Shown piece after piece: positions 63,141-64,000 of a stretch of DNA of 64,000 nt (the first letter of the stretch is position 1; every line of letters begins with the position of its first letter). The translations under genes and the position numbers were made by a program. The DNA comes from Thermoplasmatota archaeon (GTDB lineage Archaea > Thermoplasmatota > Thermoplasmata > Thermoplasmatales > Thermoplasmataceae): contig JAMDBD010000009.1 in NCBI GenBank assembly GCA_023484105.1, positions 1 through 64,000 of the forward strand. The letters are read 5' to 3'. The notes beneath the pieces were generated by a model. It saw only the letters and a program-made list of their open reading frames with translations. It searched no databases and had not been told where the DNA came from.

Positions 63141-64000
63141 GTGGAGTCTCTGGCAATCAACAACTGCCTAATAGTCACGCAGAATTCCTACAGGGAAGTA
63201 TTCAGAGGAAATATACTGGTCGAAGGATCTGAAATCAGATATGTAGGAAAGGACAAGTGCGCTGCTGATGTCACCATGGACGGTTCCAAACTCCTCGCTG
63301 TCCCGGGTTTCATAGACACTCATGCTCATGTCGCAATGTCCCATCTTAAAGGCATGATAGATGATCTGGATCTGGAAGCCTTTCTGAATAAAACCTACGA
63401 TTTTGATTCGAAAAGAACAGAGCAGGGAATCTACAACTCTGCGCTTCTTGGCATAAGGGAGATGATCAGTTCAGGCATTACATGCTTTGCCGATCTCTAT
63501 TACAGTGAAGATATAATAGCAAGGGCATGCAAGGATTCCGGTATACGGGCAAATCTGGCTTGGAATACCCTTGACATGGAATACACGACACAGAATGGCG
63601 ATCCTGTTGCAAATGCTGAAAGATTCATATCAGAACACCGAAATGAAAGACTTATAACACCTGCAATTGGAGTTCAGGGGATCTATGTAGCATCCGATGA
63701 GACCATTCAAAGGGCATTTGACATTTCTGAAAAATATGGAACAGTACTTCATATGCACCTTTCAGAAACGAGAAAGGAGGTGTATGATTTCGTGAAGAAG
63801 ACCGGAAAGCGGCCTGTTGAACATCTCAGCGAGAAGAATTTTCTCAGGCCAAACATGCTTGCAGCGCATTCCGTATGGGTCACCATGAGAGAAGTAAAGA
63901 TGCTTTCAAAAGGAGGTGTCAGTATTTCATGGAACTCCGTAAGCAACGCGAAACTTGCCAGCGGAGGCTTGCCGCCTGTTCCTGAGATGATGTCCAACGG
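63141..64000 (+). CDS. Amidohydrolase, SAH/MTA deaminase-like (3' truncated by window edge)
   Basis: The first 286 codons of a metal-dependent deaminase, with DTHAHVAMSHLKG (HxH metal ligands plus the family's MSH), LHMHLSE (third His) and LAAHSVW (fourth His). This matches the subgroup that deaminates S-adenosylhomocysteine, methylthioadenosine or related nucleosides. The GTG at 63141 follows the preceding stop by 15 bases. The C-terminus with the last metal ligand lies outside the window. Confidence 0.85.
   Translation, partial: MESLAINNCLIVTQNSYREVFRGNILVEGSEIRYVGKDKCAADVTMDGSKLLAVPGFIDTHAHVAMSHLKGMIDDLDLEAFLNKTYDFDSKRTEQGIYNSALLGIREMISSGITCFADLYYSEDIIARACKDSGIRANLAWNTLDMEYTTQNGDPVANAERFISEHRNERLITPAIGVQGIYVASDETIQRAFDISEKYGTVLHMHLSETRKEVYDFVKKTGKRPVEHLSEKNFLRPNMLAAHSVWVTMREVKMLSKGGVSISWNSVSNAKLASGGLPPVPEMMSN

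Overview
The window reads as a chromosome segment of a euryarchaeon of the order Thermoplasmatales (a Ferroplasma, Cuniculiplasma or Thermoplasma relative); the species cannot be named from sequence alone. The assignment rests on archaeal information-processing genes (archaeal-type ProS, FEN-1, RadB, Csl4, LSm, archaeosine synthase ArcS), a cytochrome b/Rieske pair, a TPP riboswitch, AT-rich TATA boxes about 25 bases before start codons (apparently leaderless mRNAs), and two intronless archaeal tRNAs.

Region 1-10.0 kb is an accessory island that ends at tRNA-Ala(GGC). It holds a type IIG-like restriction-methylase broken by a one-base frameshift, a 5-methylcytosine methyltransferase with a one-base-overlapping Mig-type T:G mismatch glycosylase, and, convergent with these, a protein with two GHKL ATPase modules plus a receiver protein with an unknown output domain. 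A winged-helix regulator follows, facing an AbrB-like gene across two near-identical palindromes. A small zinc-finger gene and the last part of a tyrosine recombinase lie against the tRNA.

Region 10.1-15.7 kb is a four-gene operon of type IV pilus/archaellum motor parts: two secretion ATPases flanking two membrane platform proteins. No pilin gene is adjacent.

Region 15.7-44.5 kb is mostly housekeeping. It carries a Na+/H+ antiporter and NadE, then the ProS-HAD phosphatase-RadB operon and FEN-1. The SMC-ScpA operon continues into two membrane-anchored halves of a Cas4-like nuclease and TyrS. Next come a threonine synthase-like enzyme, OsmC, SerS, a GltD-like oxidoreductase, a thiamine ABC transporter behind a TPP riboswitch, a TSUP exporter with its DUF1634 partner, PdxS, a DUF92 protein, a degenerate crotonase, cytochrome b with Rieske protein, and tRNA-Val(UAC).

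Region 44.5-48.1 kb is looser and gene-poor: a DUF488 protein, a small NnrS-like membrane protein, a membrane ORF interrupted by a stop codon, and two hemerythrin-like proteins. A role in nitric oxide or oxygen stress is a guess.

Region 48.1-64 kb holds MEMO1 with its radical SAM partner, a ComA (phosphosulfolactate synthase) fused to a winged helix, a glycosyltransferase, and an RNA-handling operon (Csl4, a 50-residue coiled-coil protein, LSm) facing ArcS. A tightly packed six-gene operon follows, joining a 1287-residue surface protein to a MoxR ATPase, a DUF58 protein and three accessory proteins. The window ends inside an amidohydrolase gene.

The best candidates for something undescribed are the GHKL-kinase/receiver pair beside the methylase/glycosylase pair, the asymmetric double-ATPase pilus motor, the split membrane Cas4-like nuclease in the SMC operon, and the surface-protein/MoxR operon.
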